Origin: Rhodoferax sp. WC2427
Lineage (GTDB): Bacteria > Pseudomonadota > Gammaproteobacteria > Burkholderiales > Burkholderiaceae_C
Assembly: GCF_040822085.1 (NCBI RefSeq)
Contig: NZ_CP162006.1
Coordinates: forward strand, 4,216,001 to 4,280,000
Direction of reading: 5' to 3'
Length of the DNA stretch: 64,000 nucleotides
The position numbers were made by a program, and so were the translations under genes. The notes under the pieces are model-generated. The model did not search any database, had not been told where the DNA came from, and worked only from the letters and a program-made list of their open reading frames with translations. Shown in pieces: positions 28,331 through 37,088 of this stretch. Position 1 is the first letter of the stretch. Every line of letters begins with the position of its first letter.

Positions 28331-28899
28331 GGCGCAGCGGCGCTGTCGATGCGCATCACCGAGCGGTCTTTGTCGGCCTGCTCGATCTCGATGCTGCGCA
28401 GCTCGGCCCGCTCTCCCTGCATGGTGATGCGCTGCACCACCGCCAGCATCTTGGGGTTGAGCGGGCGCAGCACCAGGGTCCAGCGGGCTTCGCTACCGTC
28501 CAGCGTCAGCTGGTACAGGCGCTCCAGGGAGGCCCGGTCGCCCGCCAGTGTGCCGCGGATGCTCTCCACAAACACACCCAGTTCGGGGTAGTCTTTGACA
28601 CGCAGCACGTACTGGCGCTTGCCGCGCTCCACCGTCACGGTGTCGTGGTCGAGCACCAGGGTTTCGGGCTTGGGCAGCAGGGTGCGCTTTTCCAGCCGGT
28701 CCGGGGCGGTGTAGAGCAGCTCGCCGGACGACAGCACGGGCTTGTCCAGCAGGGCAATGAACTTCTGCTCGGTGAAGGTGGCCCGCCCCGAGGTGTTGCG
28801 GGCCAGGGATTGCATGAGTTGCTCCAGGTCCCACGCGTGGGCCGACAGGGCCGCGCAGCCCAAGGTCCATACCGCCACAAATCGAAAGAATTTTTGCAT
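28327..28899 (-). CDS. LolA-like outer membrane carrier protein
   Basis: 190 residues from the ATG at 28899. Signal peptide ending SAHA before WDLEQLMQ. The rest has the LolA half-barrel pattern (GRATFTEQKFI, GELLYTAPDRLEKRTLLPKPE). LolA-like proteins in pigment clusters are thought to carry the lipidic product across the periplasm. The start overlaps the acyltransferase stop and the stop overlaps the exporter start. Confidence 0.88.
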   Translation of the reverse strand: MQKFFRFVAVWTLGCAALSAHAWDLEQLMQSLARNTSGRATFTEQKFIALLDKPVLSSGELLYTAPDRLEKRTLLPKPETLVLDHDTVTVERGKRQYVLRVKDYPELGVFVESIRGTLAGDRASLERLYQLTLDGSEARWTLVLRPLNPKMLAVVQRITMQGERAELRSIEIEQADKDRSVMRIDSAAAP

Positions 28900-29825
28900 C
28901 AAGGACTCAGATGGGGGGTCGTCGGCGGCTGCCAGAAATCGAAGAAATTAAACCAGTTGCTCGGGGCGGCGTGGCAGTATTTTTCCAGCAGCTCCACATA
29001 GCGCAGCATGGCGGCCTGCACCGCGGCCTCGCGCCCGCCCGCGGGGATCTGCGAGAAGTCGGCCACGGTTTCAAAGTGGATGTCGTAGCGGTTACCGCCG
29101 CCGTACAGGCCCACCATGAACAGCACCGGGCGGCGCAGGATGGCGGCCATGCGAAACGGCCCCACCGGCAGCGCCGCCGGGGCACCCAGGAAAGGCAGGC
29201 TGCGGGTGCTGTCGCTGCCCAGCGAACGGTCGGCCAGAATGCCCACCACCGCCCCGGACTCCAGCAGTTCGTGCACCACCATCATCGAATCCACCTTGCC
29301 CAGCGGCACGATGTGGCTGTGGGCAGCGGGGTTGATGGCGCGCAGCAGGGCGTTGATCTTGCGGGCGTTTTCTTCAAACATCACCATCGCCAGCCGCAGG
29401 CCTGGCTGCTGCTGGCCCACGGCGCGCAATACCTCGAAACTGCCCAGGTGGGCCCCCAGCATGAACGCGCCCCGCCCCTGCTCGAGCACGTTATGGACCA
29501 TCGGCTGGCCATGCAGGCGGATGTCGTACAGATCGAACCGGTCATTCACCAGGTAGACCCGGTCGTGGACCACCGAGGCAAAGGCCATGAAGTGCTGGAA
29601 CTGCCTGCGCCAGCCGATGCGCTGGCCGGGATGCACCCGGCCCAGGTACTGCCTGGATGCCCGCCGTGCCGCAGGCGACAGCAGCAGAAAATACGCCGCA
29701 ACGAAGTACAAAATGCCGCGCGCCACGCGCCGCCCCAGCCGCAGCGAGATCCAGGTCATCAACCGCAGCATGGGCATGTTGCTGCGCTCGGGGCGCTGTT
29801 TCCAGTGGGTGGCGGGGTCGCTCAT
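28899..29825 (-). CDS. LpxL/HtrB-like lysophospholipid acyltransferase
   Basis: 308 residues. One N-terminal membrane segment (about 35-50), GAHLGSFEV as the H-x4-D/E acyltransferase box, and VGILADRSLGS and PFLGAPAALPVG downstream, as in lipid A acyltransferases. In aryl-polyene clusters this class attaches the polyene acyl chain to a lipid. ATGA overlaps at both ends. Confidence 0.88.
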   Translation of the reverse strand: MSDPATHWKQRPERSNMPMLRLMTWISLRLGRRVARGILYFVAAYFLLLSPAARRASRQYLGRVHPGQRIGWRRQFQHFMAFASVVHDRVYLVNDRFDLYDIRLHGQPMVHNVLEQGRGAFMLGAHLGSFEVLRAVGQQQPGLRLAMVMFEENARKINALLRAINPAAHSHIVPLGKVDSMMVVHELLESGAVVGILADRSLGSDSTRSLPFLGAPAALPVGPFRMAAILRRPVLFMVGLYGGGNRYDIHFETVADFSQIPAGGREAAVQAAMLRYVELLEKYCHAAPSNWFNFFDFWQPPTTPHLSP

Positions 29826-30127
29826 GGCACAACGCGGGGTGTCAGTGCCACCTGCCCGGTGGCCACCTTGCGGCTGCCGCAGGTGATGTCAAAGCGGGCG
29901 CTGCCGGACGTGCTGCACTCCAGGGCCAGGCGCAGCACCTCGCCGGGGCGCACCGGGCTTAAAAACTTGGCGTTGCCGATAGTGCCGGCCACGCTGTCGG
30001 TCACCGTCTCGGCCCACAGCAGCACCGCGTCCAGCAGCAGCACACCGGGCAGGATGGGTGCGCCGGGGAAGTGCCCGGCAAACGCGGGGTGGTCTGGCGC
30101 TACCGCCCAGGTGGTTTCAAACGGCAT
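29822..30127 (-). CDS. Small hotdog dehydratase/thioesterase (ApeI/FabZ-like)
   Basis: 101 residues. The motif GHFPGAPILPG (18-28) after HPAFA is the FabA/FabZ-type active-site loop. The short single-hotdog form is typical of ApeI-like dehydratases. The start overlaps the AMP-ligase coding end by eleven bases. Second dehydratase of the cluster. Confidence 0.85.
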   Translation of the reverse strand: MPFETTWAVAPDHPAFAGHFPGAPILPGVLLLDAVLLWAETVTDSVAGTIGNAKFLSPVRPGEVLRLALECSTSGSARFDITCGSRKVATGQVALTPRVVP

Positions 30128-31487
30128 GCGGCTTGGGGAGGCTTTGCGCCAGCGCCTGCAGAGCCTCGCGCGGCAATTTGCCGGTGCTGTTGCGGGGCAA
30201 CTGGTCCAGCAGCACCAGCGGGCGCGGCAGAAAAATCGGGTCGATGCGCTCGCGCAGCGCGCCCAGCAGGGCCGCCTGCGTCAACCCCGGGGCCACCACA
30301 AAGGCCATCAGCCGGGTCACGCCGTCATGCCCGCGCTCTTCGGGCATGTAGAACGCGCCGTCCTGCACCCCGTCGATGGCGTTGAGCTGGTGGTCCAGGT
30401 AGGCCAGCGAGCTGCGTTTGCCCGCAATATTGACCAGATCGCCGATCCGGCCGTGCAACAGAAAATGGGTGGCGCTCAGCGGCTCCAGCACGTCGCCCAT
30501 GGGCACGGACTGCTCCACGTGGGCACCCGAGACCCAGGTGCCACCGTCTTGCACGCTCAATTGCACGCCCGGAAACAGCTGCCATGCGGCCCCTTGCGCG
30601 GTGCGCCGGGTGGCGACCTGGCCGGTTTCGGTCGAGCCATAAATCTCCAGCAGCGGCATGTGCAGCGCAGCCTCGGCGGCTTGCGCCAGCTGGGGCGACA
30701 GGGGCGCGGTGGCCGATACCACCAGGTCCAGCGCCGGAACGTCCAGCCCGGCATCCAGCAAGGCCCGCAGGTGCACCGGGGTGGTGACCAGCATGCGGGG
30801 CCGGTCCATTTGGGCCAGGGCGCTGCAGATGTCGGCGGGGTAGAACGGGTGGTCGGCGCTGAACACCGAACCGCTTTGCCAGGCCACCAGCAGGGTAGAT
30901 TCGAAGCCGTACATATGCTGCGGCGGCACGGTGCCGACGATGCTGTGCACCACCCCGCCCGATTCCGCCAACAGCCCCAGCCGCTCGGCCTCGGCGCGCA
31001 CATTGCGCACCAGGGCGCCCCAGGTCTTGCGGTGCGGTACGGGCAGGCCGGTGGAGCCGGAGGTGAACACAAAGGCCACGGTCTGGTCGGCCGGAATCTG
31101 CGGCACGGCCACCACCGGCACATCGGGTGCGGCCCATGCGCCAGGGTAGACAAACTGCGGCAGATCGATGGTGCAGGGGCCGTCGCTCAGGCAGAACACG
31201 TCAGGGGCAAACACCCGCATCTGGCGCACCATCTCGGGGGTGTGGGTGGACGGCAGCAGGCTGGTCTTGCCCGCCACCATGGCGGCGGCCAGGCCCACGG
31301 CAAAGTGGTAGCGGTCGGCACAGGCGTTGAGCACGTGGCCGCCTGCGGGCAGCACGGCCACCAACTGCGCCACGTCGGCCAGAAAGCGGGACACGGTGAC
31401 GCGGTGCCCGTCGCTGCCGCGGCGTTGGGCCACCACGTCGCTCAGATGGGCGTGCGCCACCAGGGGGAAGGTCAACATGGGCGCCAT
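30117..31487 (-). CDS. AMP-dependent acyl/aryl-ACP ligase
   Basis: 456 residues from the ATG at 31487 (ATGA overlap with the upstream stop). Adenylation motif FTSGSTGLP (141-149), then EIYGSTETG and the C-terminal lysine region RNSTGKLPRE. It would activate the hydroxybenzoate starter and load it on ACP. A long in-frame extension further upstream belongs to the antisense of the membrane gene and is not used. Confidence 0.88.
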   Translation of the reverse strand: MAPMLTFPLVAHAHLSDVVAQRRGSDGHRVTVSRFLADVAQLVAVLPAGGHVLNACADRYHFAVGLAAAMVAGKTSLLPSTHTPEMVRQMRVFAPDVFCLSDGPCTIDLPQFVYPGAWAAPDVPVVAVPQIPADQTVAFVFTSGSTGLPVPHRKTWGALVRNVRAEAERLGLLAESGGVVHSIVGTVPPQHMYGFESTLLVAWQSGSVFSADHPFYPADICSALAQMDRPRMLVTTPVHLRALLDAGLDVPALDLVVSATAPLSPQLAQAAEAALHMPLLEIYGSTETGQVATRRTAQGAAWQLFPGVQLSVQDGGTWVSGAHVEQSVPMGDVLEPLSATHFLLHGRIGDLVNIAGKRSSLAYLDHQLNAIDGVQDGAFYMPEERGHDGVTRLMAFVVAPGLTQAALLGALRERIDPIFLPRPLVLLDQLPRNSTGKLPREALQALAQSLPKPHAV

Positions 31488-32149
31488 CACAGCAAGGGCG
31501 GCGTGCCCACCTGCTGGTACGCCCGCACAGCCTGCCAAATACCGGTGACCTGCTCGGGCGGCAGCACGCAGCGGCGCACCAGGTAATCTCCCAAAAACAT
31601 CAGCGCCATCAAGGGCAGACCCAGCAGATTGGCAAAGCCCGACCACCAGGCCATGGGCGCAAAGGCAAACAGCAGCACCGACAGGCTGGCCATCAGGCCA
31701 AAGTACAGCGTCCAGGCCCAGGTGACACCGCGGGTGTAGCGCTGCAATGGGGGCGACAGCGGGCCATGCACCACGGCAGCGAAGCGCGATACCAGGGGCG
31801 TCTGGCCAAGGGCGAGCGTGCGGCCGAAGGCGATGCACAGCAGGCTTTGCACCCCCGCGTGTTCCAGAAAAAATATCCACTGGTAGTGCAGCCGCAACCA
31901 CTCGCCCATGCTGGCCAGGCCTACCAGGGCGGCCAGGCACAGGGCCAGCATCTGCGGCCGGTACGCCGAGCGCCAGGCCAGCGACACGGCCAACAGCGTG
32001 ACCCAGAACAGGGCCACCAGCACTTGCCACACCCCGGGCGCGGGGTGGACGGTGGCCAGGTGCGCCAGCAGCGAATAGGCTAGGCACAGCGCCGCGCCAA
32101 CGGCGACCTTGGCCCAACGCTTCCAGCGGGCGAAGGTCAGCGGAATCAC
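31487..32149 (-). CDS. Polytopic membrane protein (COG4648-like) of the polyene cluster
   Basis: 220 residues from GTG 32149 (GTGA overlap with the ACP stop). About six membrane helices (for example WQVLVALFWVTLLAVSLAW, LALCLAALVGLASMGEW, WTLYFGLMASLSVLLFAF). Proteins of this type regularly follow the ACP in aryl-polyene clusters; their role is not established. Confidence 0.82.
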   Translation of the reverse strand: MIPLTFARWKRWAKVAVGAALCLAYSLLAHLATVHPAPGVWQVLVALFWVTLLAVSLAWRSAYRPQMLALCLAALVGLASMGEWLRLHYQWIFFLEHAGVQSLLCIAFGRTLALGQTPLVSRFAAVVHGPLSPPLQRYTRGVTWAWTLYFGLMASLSVLLFAFAPMAWWSGFANLLGLPLMALMFLGDYLVRRCVLPPEQVTGIWQAVRAYQQVGTPPLL

Positions 32150-32454
32150 TTGGTGCGCTGGGCGGCGATGTGGTCGCTCAGGCTGCGCAGGGAGCTGAAG
32201 ATCTGGGCGTTGTCTGCGTGGTCAGCGCGCAGTTGCAGGCCGTATTGCTTGGACACGCTGAGCGACACCTCCAGGATGTCGATGGAATCCAGGCCCAGGC
32301 CGTCGCCATACAAGGGCGCATCGGGGGCGATGTCGGCGGCGGCGACTTCCAGATTCAGCGCGGTCACGACCAGTTCGGCCACTTCCCGCAGCAGGGCGGC
32401 ATCGGCCAGGGGCAAAGAAGTTGCGGGCGCTTGGGGGACGGGGGGTGCGGACAT
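32146..32454 (-). CDS. Acyl carrier protein of the polyene cluster
   Basis: 102 residues, slightly long because of a Pro/Ala tail at the N-terminus. Phosphopantetheine serine S57 in GLGLDSIDILEV. First gene of the leftward operon, so the promoter should lie in 32455-32539 or upstream. Only one ACP gene is present; E. coli-type aryl-polyene clusters usually carry two. Confidence 0.92.
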   Translation of the reverse strand: MSAPPVPQAPATSLPLADAALLREVAELVVTALNLEVAAADIAPDAPLYGDGLGLDSIDILEVSLSVSKQYGLQLRADHADNAQIFSSLRSLSDHIAAQRTK

Positions 32455-32539
32455 GGGGGAGCTTTTGGAAAGAGACGAACGGGCCAGACCAGAGGCACGG
32501 ATATGCCCACGATTTTAACTGCCCGCCCTCCCCATCCGC

Positions 32540-33871
32540 TCAGTCCACGCGCATCTGCGGCGGGCTGATGTCGCCAAAGCCACGGGAGGTGGTAGACCCC
32601 AGGCTCTTGGCAACACTGGCCCGCGGCGGGCACGCGCCACTCTGGATGAAGCCCAAGGCGGCGGCGGTACGCGACTCGACCGGGTCGCCCAAGGGGTGGT
32701 CCAGGTCGTCGGCGACGGCGCAGGTGGGCGCAAACCCGGCGCTGTAGTCCGAGAAGTTCAGCGCGTTGGCCACCACGATGTTCACCGCGTTGTAGGTGGT
32801 GCCGCAGGCACTGACCGGCTGGAACGCGTAGGGCTTGCCGTAGGTGGTGTCGCCGATGGTGACCACCGTCTTGTAGGGCCGCAGGGCATTGATCACCAGC
32901 TCGCTGGCCGAGGCGGTGCTGGGAGAGGTGATGACGAACACGCGGCCCAGGCTGTCCAGCGGCGCCGTGGGCAGGCCGCCACTGACGCCGACAAAGTTCT
33001 GGGTGGAGTTGCGGGCGGTGTTTTTGGCGTTGAACTGGTACTGGGCAAACACCTTGCCGGTCTGTGCCGACCCGGCGACCAGGCCCGCCAGATAGCGCGC
33101 CTGCTGGGTGCTGCCGCCGCCGTTGTAGCGCAGGTCGAGCACCAGCTCGGTGATGCCCGCGGTCCGGAAGCGGTCAAACGCCGCGCCCATCGCCACCTGG
33201 CCAGAGGCAATGAACTCCTGGTACATCAAATACCCGGTTTTGGCGCCGTTGGGGGCGGTGAGCACCGCCACGGTGTTCACCGGGGTGAGCGCGTAGGTGG
33301 CAGACTGCACGGTAAGGCTGCGCTGGGTGCCCGCCGCATTGCGCACCACCATCGTGCGGGGCACGCCGGTAGTGTCCACCGCGGTCAGCCCGCCGTTGGC
33401 GATCTCGGCCGAGGTTTTGCCATCGATGCTGACGATGCGGTCGCCGCGCTGCAAGCCCGCCACGCCCACCGGGCTCAGAGGCTCCACCAGCCGCACGGCC
33501 AGTGTGGTGCGGGCGGCATCCAGCCAGTCCAGCGCGTAGCCATAGCCGGTGCGGGTGCCATCCACGTAGAACTGGTTGGCGCTGTCGGTGGTCTGGCTGT
33601 AGCTGTAGCGGTCGGTGGGCTGGTACAGCAGCGAATCAAAGTACGCATCCATGCTGGTGGCCGCCGCGTTGGGCGCGCCCTGCTTGTCGTACCAGAAATA
33701 CGCGTCGGTCATGTAGTCGCGCAGCCAGGCCCGCTGGCCCGTTGCGTCGCAACTGGCCGGGCTACCCGGGTAGCCCGATGCGACCGGGGCCTCGCTGCCA
33801 CCGCCGCCGCCGCCGCCACAGCCCGCCAACACCACCAGACCCACCACGCCCGCACAAGCCAAACTACGCAT
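32540..33871 (-). CDS. S41-family (C-terminal processing type) peptidase, lipoprotein
   Basis: 443 residues from the ATG at 33871, preceded by GAAGGCAGG. Lipobox VLAGC (Cys18) followed by a poly-Gly run. A PDZ-like region (about 125-190; GLQRGDRIVSIDGK) precedes the protease core with Ser321 (PSTASASELV) and Lys346 (TYGKPY), 25 residues apart as in Tsp. Predicted periplasmic, outer-membrane-anchored Ser-Lys protease. Monocistronic; divergent from the COG2509 flavoprotein gene. Confidence 0.9.
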   Translation of the reverse strand: MRSLACAGVVGLVVLAGCGGGGGGGSEAPVASGYPGSPASCDATGQRAWLRDYMTDAYFWYDKQGAPNAAATSMDAYFDSLLYQPTDRYSYSQTTDSANQFYVDGTRTGYGYALDWLDAARTTLAVRLVEPLSPVGVAGLQRGDRIVSIDGKTSAEIANGGLTAVDTTGVPRTMVVRNAAGTQRSLTVQSATYALTPVNTVAVLTAPNGAKTGYLMYQEFIASGQVAMGAAFDRFRTAGITELVLDLRYNGGGSTQQARYLAGLVAGSAQTGKVFAQYQFNAKNTARNSTQNFVGVSGGLPTAPLDSLGRVFVITSPSTASASELVINALRPYKTVVTIGDTTYGKPYAFQPVSACGTTYNAVNIVVANALNFSDYSAGFAPTCAVADDLDHPLGDPVESRTAAALGFIQSGACPPRASVAKSLGSTTSRGFGDISPPQMRVD

Positions 33872-34242
33872 AGACCCTGCCTTCAAAATAAATGGAAGCC
33901 GCAGTGTCGTATACATCCACCCTCAAAATTCAGCGTGTCGATGATGTAACGCGCACGCCAAACAACCAGGCTTCCATACAGTTTTGTATTTTTAGGTCAT
34001 TTTTGAGGCATTAAAAAAGGCCTCTGCGCTTATAAATAGAGCGTGAGCAGCTATCTATTTTTTACCTAAATACCATAGCAATTCGGGCGAAAGACGGCGT
34101 CAAGGCCAAGCCGCATTCATCCCCCATTTGGAGGATGTTTGCCGCCCAGCACCCATCCCTGGGCGCCGCAGGACAGCGGAAATCCGCCACCCCATAAAAT
34201 TGCCTCCCCTGCTTGATAACTACAAGCCACCCGGCTGCCCCC
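33872..34242. other. Intergenic region between divergent genes with one repeat
   Basis: 371 bases. AT-richer than the surroundings at 33950-34075 and containing one dispersed repeat (34016-34066). It must hold the promoters of the S41 peptidase (leftward) and the flavoprotein (rightward); I cannot assign boxes with confidence. No ORF of note. Confidence 0.5.
34016..34066 (+). repeat. Dispersed two-hairpin repeat, copy 5
   Basis: AAGGCCTCTGCGCTTATAAA then TAGAGCGTGAGCAGCTATCT and ATTTTTTACC. Lies between divergent genes. Confidence 0.8.
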
Positions 34243-35958
34243 ATGATCCGCATCTCTGAACTCAAACTCCCTCTGGCCCACGCCGAAGAGGCCCTGCCCG
34301 CCCTGGTTGCCCACACTCTGGGCTTGCCCCCCGCGCAGATTGCGCACTTCACCATCTTCAAACGCAGCTTCGATGCCCGCAAGGCCGAGCTGCTGACGGT
34401 CTACATCGTGGATGTGGCGCTGCACAGTGCCGCCCAAGAGGCCGAGCTGCTGCGCCAACACCCCGACAACCCGCACCTACGCCCGGCCCCCGACATGGCC
34501 TACCACCCGGTGGGGCAGGCCCCCGCAGAAATGGCCCCCACGCTCGGCACTGGCGTGTCCTCGCTGCCCCCCGAGGGGGCGCTCGCGGCTAGGGGCGGCC
34601 CGTCGCCGCTCAATCTGCCCATCCGCCCGGTGGTGGTCGGCTTCGGCCCCTGCGGCATCTTCGCGGCGCTGGTGCTGGCGCAGATGGGCTTCAAACCCAT
34701 CGTGCTGGAGCGCGGCACCACGGTGCGCCAGCGCACGCAGGACACCTGGGGCCTGTGGCGCAAGAACGTGCTCAAACCCGAGAGCAATGTGCAGTTTGGC
34801 GAAGGCGGCGCAGGCACCTTTTCCGATGGCAAGCTGTACAGCCAGATCAAGGACCCGCGCTTCCTGGGCCGCAAGGTGATGCAGGAGTTTGTGAAAGCCG
34901 GTGCGCCCGAAGAGATCCTGGTGGCCGCGCACCCGCACATCGGCACCTTCAAGCTGGTCAAGGTGGTGGAGCATCTGCGCGAGCAGATCATCGCGCTGGG
35001 CGGCGAAGTGCGGTTCGAGCAGCGCGTGACCGACGTGCACATTGTGGATGGCCACATGCGCGGCCTGACCGTACTGAACCAGGCCACCGGTGAAACCACC
35101 GAGCTGCGCGCCGACCACGTGGTGCTGGCCCTGGGCCACAGCTCGCGCGACACCTTTGCCATGCTGCATGCACGTGGCGTCTACGTGGAGGCCAAGCCGT
35201 TTTCCATCGGTTTCCGCATCGAACACCCGCAAAGCCTGATCGACCGCGCCCGCTGGGGCCGCCACGCAGGCCACCCGCTGCTGGGGGCCGCCGACTACAA
35301 GCTGGTGCACCATGCGAACAATGGCCGCGCCGTCTACAGCTTTTGCATGTGCCCTGGCGGCACCGTGGTGGCCGCCACCAGCGAGCCGGGCCGCGTGGTC
35401 ACCAACGGCATGAGCCAGTACTCGCGCAACGAGCGCAACGCCAACGCAGGCATCGTCGTCGGCATCACGCCCGAGGACTTCCCCGGCACCCACGCGCTGG
35501 CCGGCATCGACCTGCAGCGCCAGCTCGAATCCCACGCCTACGTGCTGGGCGGCAGCACCTACGAGGCCCCCGGCCAGCTGGTGGGCGACTTCATTGCCGG
35601 GCGCGCTTCCACCCAGCTTGGCAGCGTGGAGCCCTCCTACAAACCCGGCGTAAACCTGGGCGACCTGCACAGCGCCCTGCCCGGCTACGCGATTGCCGCC
35701 ATCCGCGAGGCCCTGCCCGCCTTTGGCCGCAAGATCAAAGGTTTTGACCTGCCGGATGCCGTGCTGACCGGGGTGGAAACCCGCACCTCCTCGCCCATCA
35801 AGATGACCCGCGGCGAAGATTTCCAAAGCCTGAGCGTGCGCGGCCTGTACCCGGCGGGCGAAGGCGCCAGCTACGCGGGCGGCATCTTGTCGGCAGGGGT
35901 GGACGGCATCAAGGTGGCCGAGGCGGTGGCGCGGAGCCTGCTGGGACATAATTTATAA
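34243..35958 (+). CDS. COG2509-type FAD-dependent oxidoreductase with an in-frame repeat insertion
   Basis: 571 residues from the ATG at 34243. A small N-terminal domain (1-90; HFTIFKRSFDARK) precedes a FAD-binding fold: VVVGFGPCGIFAA (about 129-141), VLERG, and the family block GEGGAGTFSDGKLYSQIKD. C-terminal PAGEGASYAGGILSAGVDG. The family is widely annotated as a dehydrogenase, substrate unknown. Residues about 97-121 (TLGTGVSSLPPEGALAARGG) are encoded by a second kind of dispersed repeat and sit in the linker between the two domains. Confidence 0.9.
   Translation: MIRISELKLPLAHAEEALPALVAHTLGLPPAQIAHFTIFKRSFDARKAELLTVYIVDVALHSAAQEAELLRQHPDNPHLRPAPDMAYHPVGQAPAEMAPTLGTGVSSLPPEGALAARGGPSPLNLPIRPVVVGFGPCGIFAALVLAQMGFKPIVLERGTTVRQRTQDTWGLWRKNVLKPESNVQFGEGGAGTFSDGKLYSQIKDPRFLGRKVMQEFVKAGAPEEILVAAHPHIGTFKLVKVVEHLREQIIALGGEVRFEQRVTDVHIVDGHMRGLTVLNQATGETTELRADHVVLALGHSSRDTFAMLHARGVYVEAKPFSIGFRIEHPQSLIDRARWGRHAGHPLLGAADYKLVHHANNGRAVYSFCMCPGGTVVAATSEPGRVVTNGMSQYSRNERNANAGIVVGITPEDFPGTHALAGIDLQRQLESHAYVLGGSTYEAPGQLVGDFIAGRASTQLGSVEPSYKPGVNLGDLHSALPGYAIAAIREALPAFGRKIKGFDLPDAVLTGVETRTSSPIKMTRGEDFQSLSVRGLYPAGEGASYAGGILSAGVDGIKVAEAVARSLLGHNL
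34533..34605 (+). repeat. Second repeat type (CCCCCCGAGGGGGC core) inside the flavoprotein gene
   Basis: Core TCGCTGCCCCCCGAGGGGGC followed by GCTCGCGGCTAGGGGCGGCC. The inverted-repeat core and high GC are those of a dispersed element I recognise from Comamonadaceae genomes. It is translated in frame. Confidence 0.6.
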
Positions 35959-35961
35959 GGA

Positions 35962-36010
35962 ATTGGCCCCTGACGCCCATTCCAAGAGCGTGAACAGCTC
36001 CTAAAAACAG
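35962..36010 (+). repeat. Dispersed two-hairpin repeat, copy 6, diverged
   Basis: TTGGCCCCTGACGCCCATTC then CAAGAGCGTGAACAGCTCCT and AAAAACAG. Four bases after the flavoprotein stop, ahead of hutC. Confidence 0.7.
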
Positions 36011-36209
36011 AGCATGCGTCGCCCACCCTGGCCCCGATGTTGCTAGGGGTAAAGCGGTCCAAATGGGTGCGGGTGTGTGCCAGGGGGCCAGTCGGGCTCG
36101 ACCAGGGCCAAGCCCCGGTCGGCAGGCGTCGCGCTAGGCCATACCATCACACACCACACCGAGGCAATGGTGGCAGACCATTGGTGCCCCGCCCTGTTAT
36201 CGTAGTCCC

Positions 36210-36977
36210 ATGCCCGCAAAACGCACTTCTCCTCCGGCCTCCGCCGCCTCCACGCCACCCATGGTGCGCTACCAGCACATCAAGGACTTTGTGGCGGGCA
36301 AGATCCAGGACGGCACCTGGACCCCCGGTGACCGCCTGCCGTCCGAGAACGACCTGGTGCTGCAGTTCGGCATGTCGCGCATGACCGTCAACCGCGCGCT
36401 GCGCGAGCTGCAGGAGCAGGGCCGCATCCGCCGCGTGGCCGGTGTCGGCAGCTTCGTGGCCGACGACAAGCCCCAGGCCAACCTGCTGCAGATCGCCCGC
36501 CTGGCCGACGATATCCGCCGCCGCGGCCACGACTACCAGTGCCAGATGGTCACCATTGAGCGCATCGCGGCCACGCTGGAAGTGGCCGCCGCACTGGGCC
36601 TGCACACCGGTGAATCGGTGTTCCACACGGTGTGTGTGCACCTGGAAGACGGCGTTGCCATGCAGCTCGAAGACCGCTTCGTCAACCCGCGCATGGCCCC
36701 CGAATTTGGCAACCAGGATTTCAGCCAGGAGCAGCCGTCCGACTACCTGGTGCGCACCGTGCTGTTCGACCAGATGGAGCATGTGGTGGATGCCGTGCTG
36801 CCCAGCGCCGAGCAGGCCGCCCTGCTGCAAATGGATGCCCACCAGCCCTGCCTGCTGCTGACGCGCCGCACCTGGATGCGCGACGTCCCCATCACCCTGG
36901 TGCGCTGCCTGCACCCCGGCGCACGCTACCGCCTGGGCAGCCGCTTCCGCACCGACGGCAACGCGGTGACCAGCTAA
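36210..36977 (+). CDS. hutC: Histidine utilization repressor HutC (GntR family)
   Basis: 255 residues. GntR winged helix (about 18-85; GDRLPSENDLVLQFGMSRMT and VNRALRELQEQG) and a UTRA ligand domain (about 100-245) that binds urocanate in the family. Represses the hut genes until urocanate accumulates. It precedes hutU in the same direction and is separated from it by a terminator-like palindrome and an operator. Confidence 0.95.
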   Translation: MPAKRTSPPASAASTPPMVRYQHIKDFVAGKIQDGTWTPGDRLPSENDLVLQFGMSRMTVNRALRELQEQGRIRRVAGVGSFVADDKPQANLLQIARLADDIRRRGHDYQCQMVTIERIAATLEVAAALGLHTGESVFHTVCVHLEDGVAMQLEDRFVNPRMAPEFGNQDFSQEQPSDYLVRTVLFDQMEHVVDAVLPSAEQAALLQMDAHQPCLLLTRRTWMRDVPITLVRCLHPGARYRLGSRFRTDGNAVTS

Positions 36978-36998
36978 AAAGGAGATCTCTCCTTTTTT
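36976..36998. terminator. Terminator-like palindrome after hutC
   Basis: AAAAAGGAGA followed by TCTCCTTTTTTT: a perfect inverted repeat centred on GATC with T and A tails on each side, starting at the hutC stop codon. It probably separates hutC from hutU transcription. Confidence 0.65.
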
Positions 36999-37005
36999 TA
37001 GTAAG

Positions 37006-37017
37006 CTGTATATACAG
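37006..37017. promoter_or_regulatory. Probable HutC operator (CTGTATATACAG)
   Basis: A perfect 12-bp palindrome with the TGTA-n2-TACA core described for HutC sites in Pseudomonas. It lies 72 bases upstream of hutU in the only hutC-hutU gap. I find no second copy ahead of hutC. Confidence 0.7.
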
Positions 37018-37088
37018 GATTAGACAAGTTATTTAAAATTGCCGCACCAGCACCCCGGTGCTCCCTCATCCAACCAGGAATTGCCGCC

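Noticed and set aside
28911..31586. 891-codon plus-strand open frame across the pigment operon
   Set aside because: Antisense to the LpxL-like, dehydratase and AMP-ligase genes, which have clear motifs and ATGA couplings; the frame has no family signature.
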